Counted from the stretch's first letter, positions 36,954 through 46,872 are shown. The stretch: DNA of 64,000 nucleotides from JAEULH01 sp963789785 (GCA_963789785.1 CAWBNC010000044.1:62001-126000), one strand, 5' to 3'. Notes: generated by a model not told the origin, from the sequence alone. Made by a program: numbers and translations.

Positions 36954-37363
36954 GCCGCTCCGCTGGCTGTCCCTGCTCACCGCGCCGCTTGCATCTACGC
37001 CCGTCGCATTAACCGAAGCCGTTCGCTCACCGTCGGCTCCGGCCCCGCTCGTTGTACCCTGCGGCCCAAGCGGTTGTCGCATTTCGAGCGGCCGCCCCTT
37101 CCGCATGAGTCATCGCCGGTCGATGGTGGCTGGTCCAGCAAGGTGGGGCGCTGCAATGCCTTGCAAGTGCCGCATGAAACGATGATCCTCTTCCGTGGGC
37201 AGAGCGTACAGGATGAAATAGTGTATGGGCTGTTCTGCCACCATGCCGAATGCAAATGTCCGGCGGAGCTTGCCGGAATAGGATCAACCGCAGCAGCCCG
37301 TCGCCGCACGAACGAAGAGCGATGGCGGCCGGCGTAACAGCGCGATATGGAGGAGTTCGATTT
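36954..37363. other. Divergent intergenic region glucosidase / kbp
   Basis: About 410 bases separate the glucosidase start (-) from the BON/LysM gene (+). The glucosidase frame stays open for 150 bases upstream, but the sequence there is low-complexity and matches no domain. A long minus-strand frame covers the region and also the antisense of kbp, so I treat it as a shadow. Only GGAGG nine bases before kbp is a convincing signal. Confidence 0.5.
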
Positions 37364-37798
37364 ATGGGTCTTTTCGATTTCATTAAGGCCGCCGGGCACA
37401 AACTCGGCATTGGCGGTGACGACGCGCCCCAACCGGACGATCTGAAGAAGCAGGTCGCCGATCTCGGTCTGGGCTCCGATCTCGACGTCCAGGTCGAGGG
37501 CGATACGGTAAAGGTAAAGGGCAAGGCCGCGAGCCAGGAAGAGAAAGAGAAGATCGTTCTCGCCTTGGGCAATGTCGAAGGCGTTGCCAAAGTCGACGAA
37601 GACATCGCGACGCCGGCGGCGACCCCCGAGGCAAAGTTTTATACGGTCAAGAAAGGTGACACCCTTTCGGCCATCGCCAAATCGCAGTACGGCGACGCCG
37701 GCAAGTACAACGCGATCTTCGAGGCCAACAAGCCGATGCTCGACCATCCGGACAAGATCTATCCCGGGCAGGTTCTGCGCATCCCACAGGTCGGCTGA
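37364..37798 (+). CDS. kbp: BON + LysM protein, Kbp (K+-binding protein)-like
   Basis: This 144-residue protein has a BON domain (about residues 25-80: QVADLGLGSDLDVQVEGDTV, EKIVLALGNVEGVAKVDEDI) and a C-terminal LysM domain (about 92-142: FYTVKKGDTLSAIAKSQYGD, DHPDKIYPGQVLRIPQVG). Size and order match E. coli Kbp/YgaU, a cytosolic K+-sensing protein. No signal peptide is present, in line with a cytosolic site. ATG follows GGAGGAG. Trk uptake genes occur elsewhere in the window. The specific K+ role is inferred from the family. Confidence 0.9.
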   Translation: MGLFDFIKAAGHKLGIGGDDAPQPDDLKKQVADLGLGSDLDVQVEGDTVKVKGKAASQEEKEKIVLALGNVEGVAKVDEDIATPAATPEAKFYTVKKGDTLSAIAKSQYGDAGKYNAIFEANKPMLDHPDKIYPGQVLRIPQVG

Positions 37799-37949
37799 CA
37801 CCCGGCAGCGCCGGACCGCTGGGGCTCGGCGCTGTTCCCGGATCACCGCACTTACCCTTCGCACGCCATTGCACGAACCCGCGTTGTGGGCCCACATCTT
37901 TCGCCAACGCCCGCGCCTGTGCACGGGCCGGGATACGGGAGATCCGGCC

Positions 37950-38114
37950 ATGCCGCGATCGATGATCAGGATGATCGGCTGGCTGCTGCTCGCCGGAACG
38001 GTCGGCGTTGTCAGCTGTCAGGCGCTGTTCACGTCGGGGCTCGAATCATCGCCTCAAACTCCGGCGGTCGGAACACCCTCACAGGCGCCGGCGGCGGCGC
38101 CATCGGGGTACTGA
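37950..38114 (+). CDS. Small lipoprotein, unknown function
   Basis: A 54-residue peptide, MPRSMIRMIGWLLLAGTVGV followed by VSCQALFTSGL, has a basic start, a hydrophobic core and a lipobox-like GVVSC around Cys 23. The rest is Pro/Ala/Ser-rich. Only three bases separate its stop from the XpaC start, suggesting a shared transcript. It is too short for family assignment; the coding call rests on the signal sequence and tight spacing. Confidence 0.5.
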   Translation: MPRSMIRMIGWLLLAGTVGVVSCQALFTSGLESSPQTPAVGTPSQAPAAAPSGY

Positions 38115-38117
38115 GGC

Positions 38118-38958
38118 GTGGATCGAGAACTGACCGACCTGTGGAAGCGGTCGAAGGCAGCCGTCAGAGGCTGGTGGCTCTATCTTTTGCCGCTGCCACT
38201 GGCGTTCGATGTGCTGGTTTCGCTCTGGACCGGGGCCATCGGGCCCATGTTGACCTCGACCCTCGCTTATCGTCGCCCTGATGCTCGGCGCCGGTATCGC
38301 CCGGCGCGGCTTCGCCCGTGAAGCCGCCTTCTTCGAGCGTCCTTTCGCCGCCCCGCCGCCGCCTTACAAGGCCGCGGGTGGAGCCATCATCGGCCTGGCC
38401 ACGGCCTTTGCCGCCTTTGCCGCGGCCGGTCACGATCCCATCACAGCGGCGGCCTTCGGCATCGCCGCCGCGATCGGTTTCTTCCTCGCCTATGGTTTCG
38501 ATCCCCGTACGAGCGGCGCGGCGCTGCCGGCCGATCACGGCGTTACCGACGAAGAAATTCGCGCAGCCCTCAGCGGGGCCTACGCCAAGGTCGAGAAGAT
38601 CGAGCTGGCCGGACGCAGCATCCGCTCGCCGGACTTTCGCGCGCGGCTGGGACGCATCGTCGGCGGTGCGCAGCGGATCCTGGCGACCATCGAGGAGAAC
38701 CCGCGCACGCTGCGCAGGGCGCGGCGGTTCATCAACGTCTACCTCGACGGCGCCCGGCAGGTGACTGAGACGTACGCCCGAACGCACGCGACCGGGGCGC
38801 CACAGCCACAGATCGAGCGGAATTTTCGCCAACTCCTTATAGAGATGGAGGCGGTGTGCGAAGAACAGCAGCGCAAGCTAGCCGACAACAGCCTTGTCGA
38901 TCTGGACGTCCAGATCGAGGTTCTGGCAGCCCGGCTGAAGCACGAGGGTGCAGGGTAG
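38118..38958 (+). CDS. XpaC family protein (5-bromo-4-chloroindolyl phosphate hydrolysis), one frameshift
   Basis: The GTG-started protein reads MDRELTDLWKRSKAAVRGWW with a first helix LYLLPLPLAFDVLVSLWTGA. After a shift near 38275 it continues MLGAGIARRGFAREAAFFER, with two further helices (GGAIIGLATAFAAFAAAGH and ITAAAFGIAAAIGFFLAYGF). A cytosolic helical region follows: HGVTDEEIRAALSGAYAKVE, RRARRFINVYLDGARQVTET and FRQLLIEMEAVCEEQQRKLA. XpaC and TelA are encoded as a pair in many bacteria and may act together on the envelope, although the biochemical function is unknown. TelA follows by 70 bases. Confidence 0.85.
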
Positions 38959-39028
38959 ATCAGCCTGTCGATGCAGGATGCTATTGAGCAGGCGGGACGC
39001 TGGATTACGAGCAAGGGAGACCGGGACG

Positions 39029-40189
39029 ATGGCGAGAGATCGATCGAGCCGGACGCCGGCGCCCTATGACGCGGGCGACGTGCCCATTGCTGCGGTGTCG
39101 CCGGCAGGCGAGGTCGTGGCCTATGCCGACGCCGATGCGGCGCGGCGCGCGCGGATCGACCGGGTCATGAGCGAAATCGATCTTCGCGACGCCGCTTCAA
39201 TCCTGTTCTTCGGAACCCGGGCGCAGGAGCGGCTCACCAGCGTCTCGGACGAGATGCTGGAAGGCGTCCGCAACAAGGATGTCGGCCCGGCTGGCGGGGC
39301 TTTAAGCGAAATGCTCACCACCCTGCGCGGCTTCGACGTCGGCAAGATGGGACTGAACGAGAAGCCCCGTCTGCTTTCGCGGGTGTTCGGCAAGGGCAAG
39401 CCGATCGCCAACCTGCTCCAGCGCTACGAGGACGTGCGCAAGCAGATCGACGCCATCAGCGATCGCCTCGACGCCCACAAGACCCGGCTTCTGACCGACA
39501 TCGCCCAACTCGACCGGCTGTACGCCGCAAACCTCGACTACTTCCACCAGCTCGCCGACTACATCGCCGCCGGCGACGAGAAGCTGCGCCAGCTCGATGC
39601 CGAGGCGATCCCGGCTGCGGAGAGCAAGGCGCAGCGCAGTGGCGACGTCCTTGACGCCCAATCACTGCGGGATCTTCGCATGGCCCGTGACGATCTCGAC
39701 CGGCGGGTGCACGATCTCAAGCTGACCCGACAGGTGGCGATGCAAAGCCTGCCCAGCATCCGGCTGGTGCAGGAGAACGACAAGAGCCTGATCGGCAAGA
39801 TCACCTCGACGCTCGCCAACACAGTGCCGTTGTGGCGCCAGCAGCTCGCCCAGGCGGTGACCATTTTCCGCTCGCGCGAGGCGGGGCGGACCCTGAAGGA
39901 GGCGACCGACCTGACCAACGAGTTGCTGCTTGCAAACGCCGAGAATCTGAAGCAGGCCAACATCGAGGTGCGTACCCAGGTCGAGCGCGGCGTTTTCGAT
40001 ATCGCCGCGGTCAAGAAGGCCAACGACGCGCTGATCTCGACTATCGAGGACAGCCTGCGCATCGCCGACGAAGGCCGACGGAAGCGCGCCGAGGCCGAAA
40101 TCCAGCTCCGATCGTGCGAAAGCGAGTTGCGCGGCGTTCTGTCGGCCGTGCGCACGCGCGAACCGCGGCAGCTTCCGCCGCGGCGCTGA
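39029..40189 (+). CDS. telA: Toxic anion resistance protein TelA/KlaA family
   Basis: This 386-residue soluble helical protein matches TelA: RVMSEIDLRDAASILFFGTR, LTSVSDEMLEGVRNKDVGPA, GGALSEMLTTLRGFDVGKM and ANLLQRYEDVRKQIDAISDR. LPSIRLVQENDKSLIGKITS, LPLWRQQLAQAV-like PLWRQQLAQAVTIFRSREAG and NAENLKQANIEVRTQVERGV lie further on. The whole length is predicted coiled-coil/helical. The family was named for plasmid tellurite resistance, but chromosomal members probably serve a general envelope stress role with XpaC. The ATG at 39029 (MARDRSSRTPAP) is chosen over an earlier in-frame start. Frame intact. Confidence 0.93.
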   Translation: MARDRSSRTPAPYDAGDVPIAAVSPAGEVVAYADADAARRARIDRVMSEIDLRDAASILFFGTRAQERLTSVSDEMLEGVRNKDVGPAGGALSEMLTTLRGFDVGKMGLNEKPRLLSRVFGKGKPIANLLQRYEDVRKQIDAISDRLDAHKTRLLTDIAQLDRLYAANLDYFHQLADYIAAGDEKLRQLDAEAIPAAESKAQRSGDVLDAQSLRDLRMARDDLDRRVHDLKLTRQVAMQSLPSIRLVQENDKSLIGKITSTLANTVPLWRQQLAQAVTIFRSREAGRTLKEATDLTNELLLANAENLKQANIEVRTQVERGVFDIAAVKKANDALISTIEDSLRIADEGRRKRAEAEIQLRSCESELRGVLSAVRTREPRQLPPRR

Positions 40190-40348
40190 ATGCCTATGCG
40201 TCCCTTTTGAGAGATTGAGTGGATCAGGGATCCCATTTGGGGATCACAGCGTGAAAAAAGTAATATCCCGGCAAAGGTCGATCTTTACATGTGGTTTGTC
40301 CACACCGATCCGGCGTAGCATTCCCGGCGTGACAAGGGACGCGCACGT

Positions 40349-42592
40349 GTGAAGCCCATCCGAGCCAATCGGCGCATGCCTCGGCTTCATTGGTTGAAGG
40401 CTCTGGTCCTTGGGCTCGTCGTGGGCTTGGTCGGCGCGATATTCGGCCTGTCGCCGCCCGGCATCGCTTTCGAAGAGACGCTGGGCCTGAGTTGGCTGTT
40501 CCTTCTGCGAGGGCCGATTGCGCCGCCGGCCAATGTGGCCGTCGTCGCGCTCGACAAGCGGTCTGCGGCGAACCTCGGGCTGCCTGCAGAGCCGCAGCGA
40601 TGGCCGCGCTCCGTCCAGGCGCGCATCATCCGCGCCATCGATCGCGCCGGGGCAAGCACCATTGCCGTCGATCTGATCTTCAGCGAGCACACCCGGCCGG
40701 CAGAAGACGCCGCGCTGGCAACGGCCATTGCCGAAGCCGGTCGGGTCATCCTGTTCAAGCAGCTCGAACGTCGACAAGGGCCGCTGCTTGGCGACGGCGC
40801 GGGGTCGTCGGGTGAAATCCGGCTCGAGCAGATCACCGAGCCCATACCGGAGCTGGCTCAGGCCGCCGCCGCGGTCGCGCCGTTCCCGCTGCCGAAAGTG
40901 GGCGCCAGCGTGCGCCAGTTCTGGAGCTTCCAGAGCGCCGCCGGCGAGGGGCCGACCATGCCGGCCGTTGCCCTGGAGATCCATGCTCTTGAACCCTTTT
41001 ACCGCTGGATCAACGCGATGGAGGGCGACGGCTTGCTGGAAGTCGGCCGGATGCCCTTTCTCATGAGCGGTCTGCACGGCAGGCTCAGCGAGATGATGCA
41101 GACCGCGCGAGACGCCTATCGTTCCATCGCCGACGCCGACCGCCTGCTGACAGCCGGAAAAGCCTCGCCTGTGGTCAACGCGTTGGCGAGCCTCTACGTC
41201 GGCGCCAACAGCCATTATCTCAATTTCTATGGCCCGCCCGGGACGGTCCCGGTCATTCCCTCGGCGGCGCTCTTGTCACCGGAGCGCGGCGAAGCGGTCG
41301 ACCTCGCGGGCAAGGCCGTTTTCCTCGGCGCCGCCGAAGTCGACGATCCGGACCAGCCGGATGGCTTCTACAGCGTTTTCACCTGGAACAACGGCGTCGA
41401 CCTGAGCGGCGTCGAAATCGCGGCCACCGCTTTCGCCAACATGCTCACGCGTCGGATGATCGAGCCCGCCTCCGGCGTGATGACCGCAGCCCTTCTTGGC
41501 GCAGTCGGCGTGGCCCTCGGGCTGTCCGCCACCCTTCTCCCGGCGGTTGTCGTCGTCCCCTCGGTGATTGCCGCCGCCGCCATCTATACGCTTGCCGCCC
41601 AGGCGGTTTTTAACGGTTTCAACCTCTGGCTGCCTCTGGCGACGCCTCTGCTGCTGCAGGTGCCGCTGGCACTCTTCCTCGGTATCCTCGCCCAGTACGT
41701 GCTGGCGCATCGCCAGCGTCAGACGATGTCTCAGGCGATCAGCTATTATCTGCCCGAGAAGGTGGCCGAAGGCCTTCTCGATGGCGGCGCGATCGGGCCC
41801 GGCGAGTTCGGAGAAACGGTCTACGCGACGTGCCTGGCCTCCGATCTCGAGAACTTCACGGCAATCGCGGAGACGATGAGCCCCCAGGCCGTGGCTCGCT
41901 ACCTGAATGCCTACTTCGCCGCCATTGCCGAACCCATCAAGCGCCACGGCGCCGATGTGCTCGAGTTTCGCGCCGATGGGATGATGTGCGCCTGGACGAA
42001 TACAGCGCCTCGCGACAGCGTGCACATCAGCGCCTGTGAAGCCGCGCTCGACGTCTTCGCCGCCGTGCGGCAGTTCGACGGCAGCGAGCGCGGCCATAAC
42101 CTGCCGACGCGGCTGGGCATCCACGCCGGCTGGATCTTCGTCGGCCATGCCGGCGGCGGCGGCCGCTACGCCTACAGCATTATCGGCGACATCGCCAACA
42201 CGGCCTCTCGCATCGAGGGCCTGAACAAGGTTATCGGCACATCGCTTCTCGTCTCCGAAATGGTCGCCGCTCCCTTCTCCGATGAATTCCTCCTGCGCCC
42301 GGTCGGGCGCTTTCGCCTCCGCGGCAAGATCGATCCGATCGGCATCGTCGAGGTGATCTGCAGACGCCAGGAGGCTTCGGCAACGGCGCTGGCGCTTTGC
42401 GCACGGTTTGCGGCGGCTCTCGCCGCTTTCGAAGCCGGCCGCTGGGACCAGGCGGCGGCCGCCTTTGCGGACATTGCACGCAGCCATCCCGCCGACGGTC
42501 CCTCGAACTTCTATCGCAGTCGCAGCCTCGCCCTGTTCCAGGAAGGCTCGCCCGACGGCGATCCGACGATCATTCGCGTTGATGCCAAGTAG
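40349..42592 (+). CDS. CHASE2-domain class III adenylate/guanylate cyclase
   Basis: The 747-residue membrane receptor has an N-terminal helix (LKALVLGLVVGLVGAIFGLS) and a large periplasmic CHASE2 sensor (about 45-330, with NVAVVALDKRSAANLGLPAE and STIAVDLIFSEHTRPAEDAA). Three helices follow at about 370-450, then a cyclase domain (about 485-650). The catalytic part shows CLASDLENFTAIAETMSPQA (metal Asp), VLEFRADGMMCAWTN (second metal Asp), LGIHAGWIFVGHAGGGGRYA and IIGDIANTASRIEGLNKVIG. Its product is most likely cAMP. Translation starts at a GTG. A second cyclase is encoded 10 kb away. Confidence 0.93.
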   Translation: MKPIRANRRMPRLHWLKALVLGLVVGLVGAIFGLSPPGIAFEETLGLSWLFLLRGPIAPPANVAVVALDKRSAANLGLPAEPQRWPRSVQARIIRAIDRAGASTIAVDLIFSEHTRPAEDAALATAIAEAGRVILFKQLERRQGPLLGDGAGSSGEIRLEQITEPIPELAQAAAAVAPFPLPKVGASVRQFWSFQSAAGEGPTMPAVALEIHALEPFYRWINAMEGDGLLEVGRMPFLMSGLHGRLSEMMQTARDAYRSIADADRLLTAGKASPVVNALASLYVGANSHYLNFYGPPGTVPVIPSAALLSPERGEAVDLAGKAVFLGAAEVDDPDQPDGFYSVFTWNNGVDLSGVEIAATAFANMLTRRMIEPASGVMTAALLGAVGVALGLSATLLPAVVVVPSVIAAAAIYTLAAQAVFNGFNLWLPLATPLLLQVPLALFLGILAQYVLAHRQRQTMSQAISYYLPEKVAEGLLDGGAIGPGEFGETVYATCLASDLENFTAIAETMSPQAVARYLNAYFAAIAEPIKRHGADVLEFRADGMMCAWTNTAPRDSVHISACEAALDVFAAVRQFDGSERGHNLPTRLGIHAGWIFVGHAGGGGRYAYSIIGDIANTASRIEGLNKVIGTSLLVSEMVAAPFSDEFLLRPVGRFRLRGKIDPIGIVEVICRRQEASATALALCARFAAALAAFEAGRWDQAAAAFADIARSHPADGPSNFYRSRSLALFQEGSPDGDPTIIRVDAK

Positions 42593-42727
42593 GCCGCCGT
42601 CCGGCCTGACGGATGCAGCGCCATCGGCACGGCGGACCCGCGTGGCCTAGCCGTGAGAAATGCGGGCAAGCTGTAATCTCACGCCTTCGCCCTTGCCACG
42701 GGCCGCCGGCCATGGGGACAATGGCCA

Positions 42728-43423
42728 ATGGATCATAACCCCAGCGACCTCGCCGAGGAGCGGCGGATCCTCATCGAGACCATCGCCACCGAAGCGCGCG
42801 AGACCGCCGGGTGGACCGGAAGACCCTCGTTCTCCCCGCGGGTCATGGCGGCCTTGCGCGACGTGCCGCGGCATCTGTTCGTGCCGACCGGCGACCGCAA
42901 CTACGCCTATGCAAACCGCCCGCTGGCGATCGGCCATGGCCAAACCATTTCCCAGCCGTTCATCGTCGCGGTGATGAGCGACCTGCTCGATCTGGAGGCG
43001 AACGATCGGGTGCTCGAAGTCGGCACCGGCTGCGGCTACCAGACAGCCGTTCTGGCCCGACTGGCCCGCCACGTCTACAGCATCGAGGTGCTCGCCGAAC
43101 TTGCCGAGGATGCCGCGCGAAGGCTCCGGAGCCTTGGCTGCGACAATGTTTCCCTCAGCCACGGCGACGGCTACGCCGGGTGGCCGGAGGAAGCGCCGTT
43201 CGATGCCGTCATCGTCACCGCCGCGCCGCCGCACCTGCCCCGGTCGCTGATCGACCAGCTCAGGCCGGGCGGTCGGCTTGTCGCCCCGCTCGGCCCTGCG
43301 CACGACACCCAGATGCTGTGCCGGTGCGTCAAGGCGGAAGACGGCGCTCTCGTGCGCGAAGACAAGCTGCCGGTGGCGTTCGTCCCGATGGTCGCCGCGG
43401 GCCCGAGTCATCGGCTGCGATAG
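42728..43423 (+). CDS. pcm: Protein-L-isoaspartate O-methyltransferase
   Basis: Pcm repairs isoaspartyl residues in aged proteins, using SAM. The 231-residue protein has RPLAIGHGQTISQPFIVAVM (substrate loop), RVLEVGTGCGYQTAVLARLA (SAM motif I), HVYSIEVLAELAEDAARRLR and HGDGYAGWPEEAPFDAVIVT, then PRSLIDQLRPGGRLVAPLG. These are the standard PCMT blocks in order. The N-terminal 30 residues (DLAEERRILIETIATEARET) are of normal length. The frame is intact. The helicase gene starts 36 bases downstream. Confidence 0.95.
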   Translation: MDHNPSDLAEERRILIETIATEARETAGWTGRPSFSPRVMAALRDVPRHLFVPTGDRNYAYANRPLAIGHGQTISQPFIVAVMSDLLDLEANDRVLEVGTGCGYQTAVLARLARHVYSIEVLAELAEDAARRLRSLGCDNVSLSHGDGYAGWPEEAPFDAVIVTAAPPHLPRSLIDQLRPGGRLVAPLGPAHDTQMLCRCVKAEDGALVREDKLPVAFVPMVAAGPSHRLR

Positions 43424-43459
43424 CTTGCTTTTCCACCGCAAGCTCGCGATGTTTCGGAC

Positions 43460-45975
43460 ATGCAGACCAGCTCTCGCGCGGTTGCTGAGCGCTCGCGGAT
43501 CGTTGCCGTCCTCGGGCCGACCAACACCGGCAAGACGTATTTGGCCATGGAGCGCATGCTCGGCCACGAGTCGGGGATTATCGGCTTTCCGCTCCGCCTG
43601 CTGGCGCGCGAGAACTACGAACGCGCCGTCGCGATCAAGGGCCGCCGCCACGTCGCGCTGATCACCGGCGAGGAAAAGATCGTTCCGCCGGATTCGCGCT
43701 ACTTTCTCTGCACCGTCGAATCCATGCCGACCTCGCGCCGGGTTGCCTTCGTCGGCATCGACGAGATCCAGATGTGCGCCGATCCCGACCGCGGGCACAT
43801 CTTCACCGACCGCCTGCTCAGCGCCCGCGGCAGCCGCGAGACGATGGTCATGGGCGCCGAGACCATTCGCCCGCTGCTGCGGCGGCTGATTCCCGAAGCC
43901 GAGTTCATCACCCGCCCGCGCTTTTCCGCGCTCAGCTACAGCGGCTCGCGCAAGATCACCCGTCTGCCGGGCAAGAGCGCCGTCGTCACCTTCAGCGTCG
44001 CCGACGTCTACGCCATTGCCGAGCTGATCCGCCGGCAGCGCGGCGGCGCCGCCGTGGTTCTTGGCGCGCTCAGCCCGCGCACCCGCAATGCCCAGGTCGA
44101 GATGTACCAAGCTGGCGAGGTCGCCTACCTGGTCGCGACCGATGCCATCGGTATGGGCCTGAACATGAGTATCGACCACGTTGCCCTCGCCGCGTTGCGC
44201 AAGTTCGACGGCCGGGTGCCGCGGGCGCTCAGCGCGGCCGAGCTGGCGCAGATCGCCGGTCGCGCTGGACGCTACATGAAGGACGGAACCTTCGGCACCA
44301 CGGCCGAAATCGACAACCTGGACCCTGAACTTGCGGAGCAGATCGAGGCCAGCAGTTTCCCGCCGCTGCGCGCGCTCTTCTGGCGCAACGCCAGCCTGTC
44401 CTTCGCCTCCATCGGGGCCCTGCGTGCGAGCCTGTCGCGGCCCTCGGGACGGCCCGATCTCGTCCGCGCCCGCGAAGCCGACGACGAGATCGCGCTTGTG
44501 GCGCTCTCGCGCGATCACGACATCGCCGCCCGCGCGCGCGGCGCCGACGCGGTCGGGATGCTCTGGGACGTCTGCCGGGTTCCCGACTTCGGCAAGGTCA
44601 TGAGCGACGGCCACGCCCGCCTGCTCGGCCGGATCTACCGCCTCCTCGCCGGCATCGATGGCCACGGCGACGGCTGCCTGCCGACCGACTGGGTCGCCCG
44701 ACAGGTCGACCGCGTCAATCGCGCCGACGGCGACATCGACGCGCTGATGCAGCGCATCGCCAACATCCGGACCTGGACCTACATCGCCTACCAGGGCTGG
44801 CTCGCCGACGCGGGCCACTGGCAGGAGCGGACCCGCGCCATCGAGGACAAGCTCTCCGATGTTCTCCACCAGCGCCTGATCCATCGCTTCGTCGACCGCA
44901 GGACAGCGGTGCTCGTCAGTCACATGCGCGAGCGGCGAACCCTGAGCGCGGCGGTGAACGCGAGCGATGAGGTGCATGTCGAAGGTCACTTCGTCGGAAC
45001 GATGAACGGCTTTCAGTTCATCGCCGACGGCGGCGTCGATGCTGCCGCGGGCGACGCCCGGCGGGTGGTCACGGCCGCGGCCGAGCAGGCCCTGCGCGCC
45101 GAAATGGCGCTGCGTGTCCGAACGCTCGAAGGCGAGGACGACGCCGCGTTTTCGCTGGGTGAAGACGCGACGGTCCGGTGGCGCGGCGGCACCGTTGCCC
45201 GCCTTGTCGCCGGGCCGACGATACTGCGGCCGCGGATCGAGCCCCAGGCCGCCAGCCTGGTTGAAACAGCGCTGCGTGAGCGCGTGATCCGGCGGCTTGC
45301 CGGATGGCTTGAAGCGCATCTGCGCGCGAAGCTGCATCCGCTTTTCGCCGCACCCAATGTCCTTGCCTCCGGAGCCGCGCGGGGGCTCCTGTTTCAGCTT
45401 CGCGAAAACTTAGGCATGATCGCGCGCAGGCCGGCCGCCGCGCAGCTCGCCTCCCTGAGCGATCGCGACAAGGCCACGCTGCGCGCCCACGGCCTTGTCC
45501 TCGGCCGCCAGAGTATTTACTTCCGCGCCATCCTGCGGCCGGCGCCCGCCAGCTTGCGGGCGCTGCTTTGGGCCGTTCATGCCGGTGTCGCGCCGCCGCC
45601 CGGACTGGATTTCACGCGAGCCTCGCTCCCGCTCGATCCGCAGGTGCCGACCGGGCTTTATGCGGCCGCGGGCTTTATGCCCGTCGGCCCCCGCGCGGTC
45701 CGGGCCGACATTCTCGAACGCCTCGCCGGCCAGGCACACGAGGCGGCGCGCGGTGGTGCGGCGCGATTGCCGCCGGCAATGGCCACGCTGCTCGGCTGCG
45801 GCAGCGACGATGCTTGCCGGCATCCTTCGCGCCCTCGGCTTCAGTGTCGAGGACGGTGGCGACGGCCCGATGCTCAGCCGGTCGAAGCCGGCGCGAAGAG
45901 CGCGGAGCCGCCCTTCCACGGCAGAACATCGCCGTGAAGAAATGTCACCGTTCGCGATCCTGCGCGGGCGACGTC
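43460..45975 (+). CDS. SUV3-like ATP-dependent RNA/DNA helicase, frameshift near 3' end
   Basis: This superfamily 2 helicase of about 830 residues resembles mitochondrial Suv3. Motif I is VAVLGPTNTGKTYLAMERML, motif II VAFVGIDEIQMCADPDRGHI (DEIQ), motif III-like ETMVMGAETIRPLLRRLIPE, motif V LVATDAIGMGLNMSIDHVAL and motif VI ELAQIAGRAGRYMKDGTFGT. The C-terminal half is the alphaproteobacterial extension (DEVHVEGHFVGTMNGFQFIA, MALRVRTLEGEDDAAFSLGE). Around 45810 the frame shifts and the tail continues as GILRALGFSVEDGGDGPMLS to SPFAILRGR. The exact stop is uncertain because the shifted frame runs into the S4 gene. Confidence 0.9.
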
Positions 45976-45983
45976 TCGGGACA

Positions 45984-46349
45984 ATGAGCGGCGACGGCCT
46001 GCGTCTCGACAAGTGGTTGTGGTTCGCGCGCTTTTACAAGAGCCGTACGCTGGCGGCCCGGCTGTGCGAGGACGGACGCGTCCGCGTCAACGGCGTTGTC
46101 GTCGACAAGGCGCATCATCTGGTCAGGGAAGGCGATGTCCTGACGTTTGTCTGGAACGACCACGTGCGGGTCCTGCAGGTCATCGCACTCGGCAGACGGC
46201 GCGGCCCGGCGCGCGAGGCCCGGGAGCTGTATTCTGAAATCGATGCAGGCGGCGGCGATGGCGACGGCTGCTGCGTCTCGACTCCCGCCTGGATGAGGAA
46301 CCGCCGCTCAGTGGTGGTTATGGTTGAGCCGGTTTGGAGGCTGTGCTAA
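45984..46349 (+). CDS. S4-domain RNA-binding protein (Hsp15/HslR-like)
   Basis: The S4 domain fills the first 70 residues: LRLDKWLWFARFYKSRTLAA, RLCEDGRVRVNGVVVDKAHH and VREGDVLTFVWNDHVRVLQV. The tail IALGRRRGPAREARELYSEI is typical of the family. Hsp15 rescues stalled 50S subunits carrying nascent chains. In this sequence the frame is open to the helicase, giving an apparent fusion, but MSGDGLRLDKWLWF is the normal start. The end beyond about residue 90 (CCVSTPAWMRNRRSVVV) looks frame-shifted, so the true C terminus may differ. Confidence 0.85.
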   Translation: MSGDGLRLDKWLWFARFYKSRTLAARLCEDGRVRVNGVVVDKAHHLVREGDVLTFVWNDHVRVLQVIALGRRRGPAREARELYSEIDAGGGDGDGCCVSTPAWMRNRRSVVVMVEPVWRLC

Positions 46350-46358
46350 CCGATCGGC

Positions 46359-46835
46359 ATGCTGGAGCGCCTGAAATCGCTGTTCACGACCGACCGGTCA
46401 GGCGCCGGGGTCGCCCGCGACAGAGGTGAGGATCTGCGCCTCGCCGCAGCGGCGTTGCTTGTCGAAGCGGCGCGCCAGGACGGTCATGTCGATGATGTCG
46501 AGCTGACTGCGATCCGCTCGCTGCTGACGGCGCGTTTTGCCCTGTCCGCTGCGGATTGCGAGACGTTGCTCGAGGAGGCTCGCCAGGCGGCGCGCGAGGC
46601 GACCCAGCTCTACCAGTTCGTCCGCGCCGTCAATGTCGCGATGCCGCCGGAGCAACGGGTTGAGATCATCGAGATGCTTTGGGAGGTGGTGTACGCCGAC
46701 GGCGTGCTGAACGATTACGAGGCGAGCCTCGTGCGCCGTGTCGCCGGCCTCCTCTACGTCCCCGACCAGGACAGCGGCGCCGCGCGCAAGCGCGTTCTCG
46801 ATCGCATGGAACTCGGCGACGACGACAACCCTTGA
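46359..46835 (+). CDS. TerB-fold protein
   Basis: The 158-residue protein reads LRLAAAALLVEAARQDGHVD and DVELTAIRSLLTARFALSAA, then EIIEMLWEVVYADGVLNDYE and ASLVRRVAGLLYVPDQDSG. The two helix pairs with acidic DGxxD/E turns (DGHVDDVE, DGVLNDYE) are the metal-binding signature of TerB/DUF533-like proteins. It is the short single-domain form encoded in the helicase-S4-ferredoxin neighbourhood. The tellurite label is historical; function is unknown. Frame intact. Confidence 0.9.
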   Translation: MLERLKSLFTTDRSGAGVARDRGEDLRLAAAALLVEAARQDGHVDDVELTAIRSLLTARFALSAADCETLLEEARQAAREATQLYQFVRAVNVAMPPEQRVEIIEMLWEVVYADGVLNDYEASLVRRVAGLLYVPDQDSGAARKRVLDRMELGDDDNP

Positions 46836-46872
46836 TACCAATACGCCAGACGGGCGAGCCGCGGAGAAGGCA

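Noticed and set aside
40221..40246. Small hairpin GATCCC/GGGATC between telA and the cyclase gene
   Set aside because: Stem is only six pairs and no U tract follows; not enough to call a terminator.
42647..45337. 896-codon minus-strand frame opposite pcm and the helicase
   Set aside because: Shadow of two well-supported plus-strand genes; composition is low-complexity and no domain is visible.
45495..46349. Apparent helicase-S4 domain fusion
   Set aside because: The fused frame arises only after a frame shift near 45810; in relatives the genes are separate, and MSGDGLRLDKWLWF is a normal S4 start.
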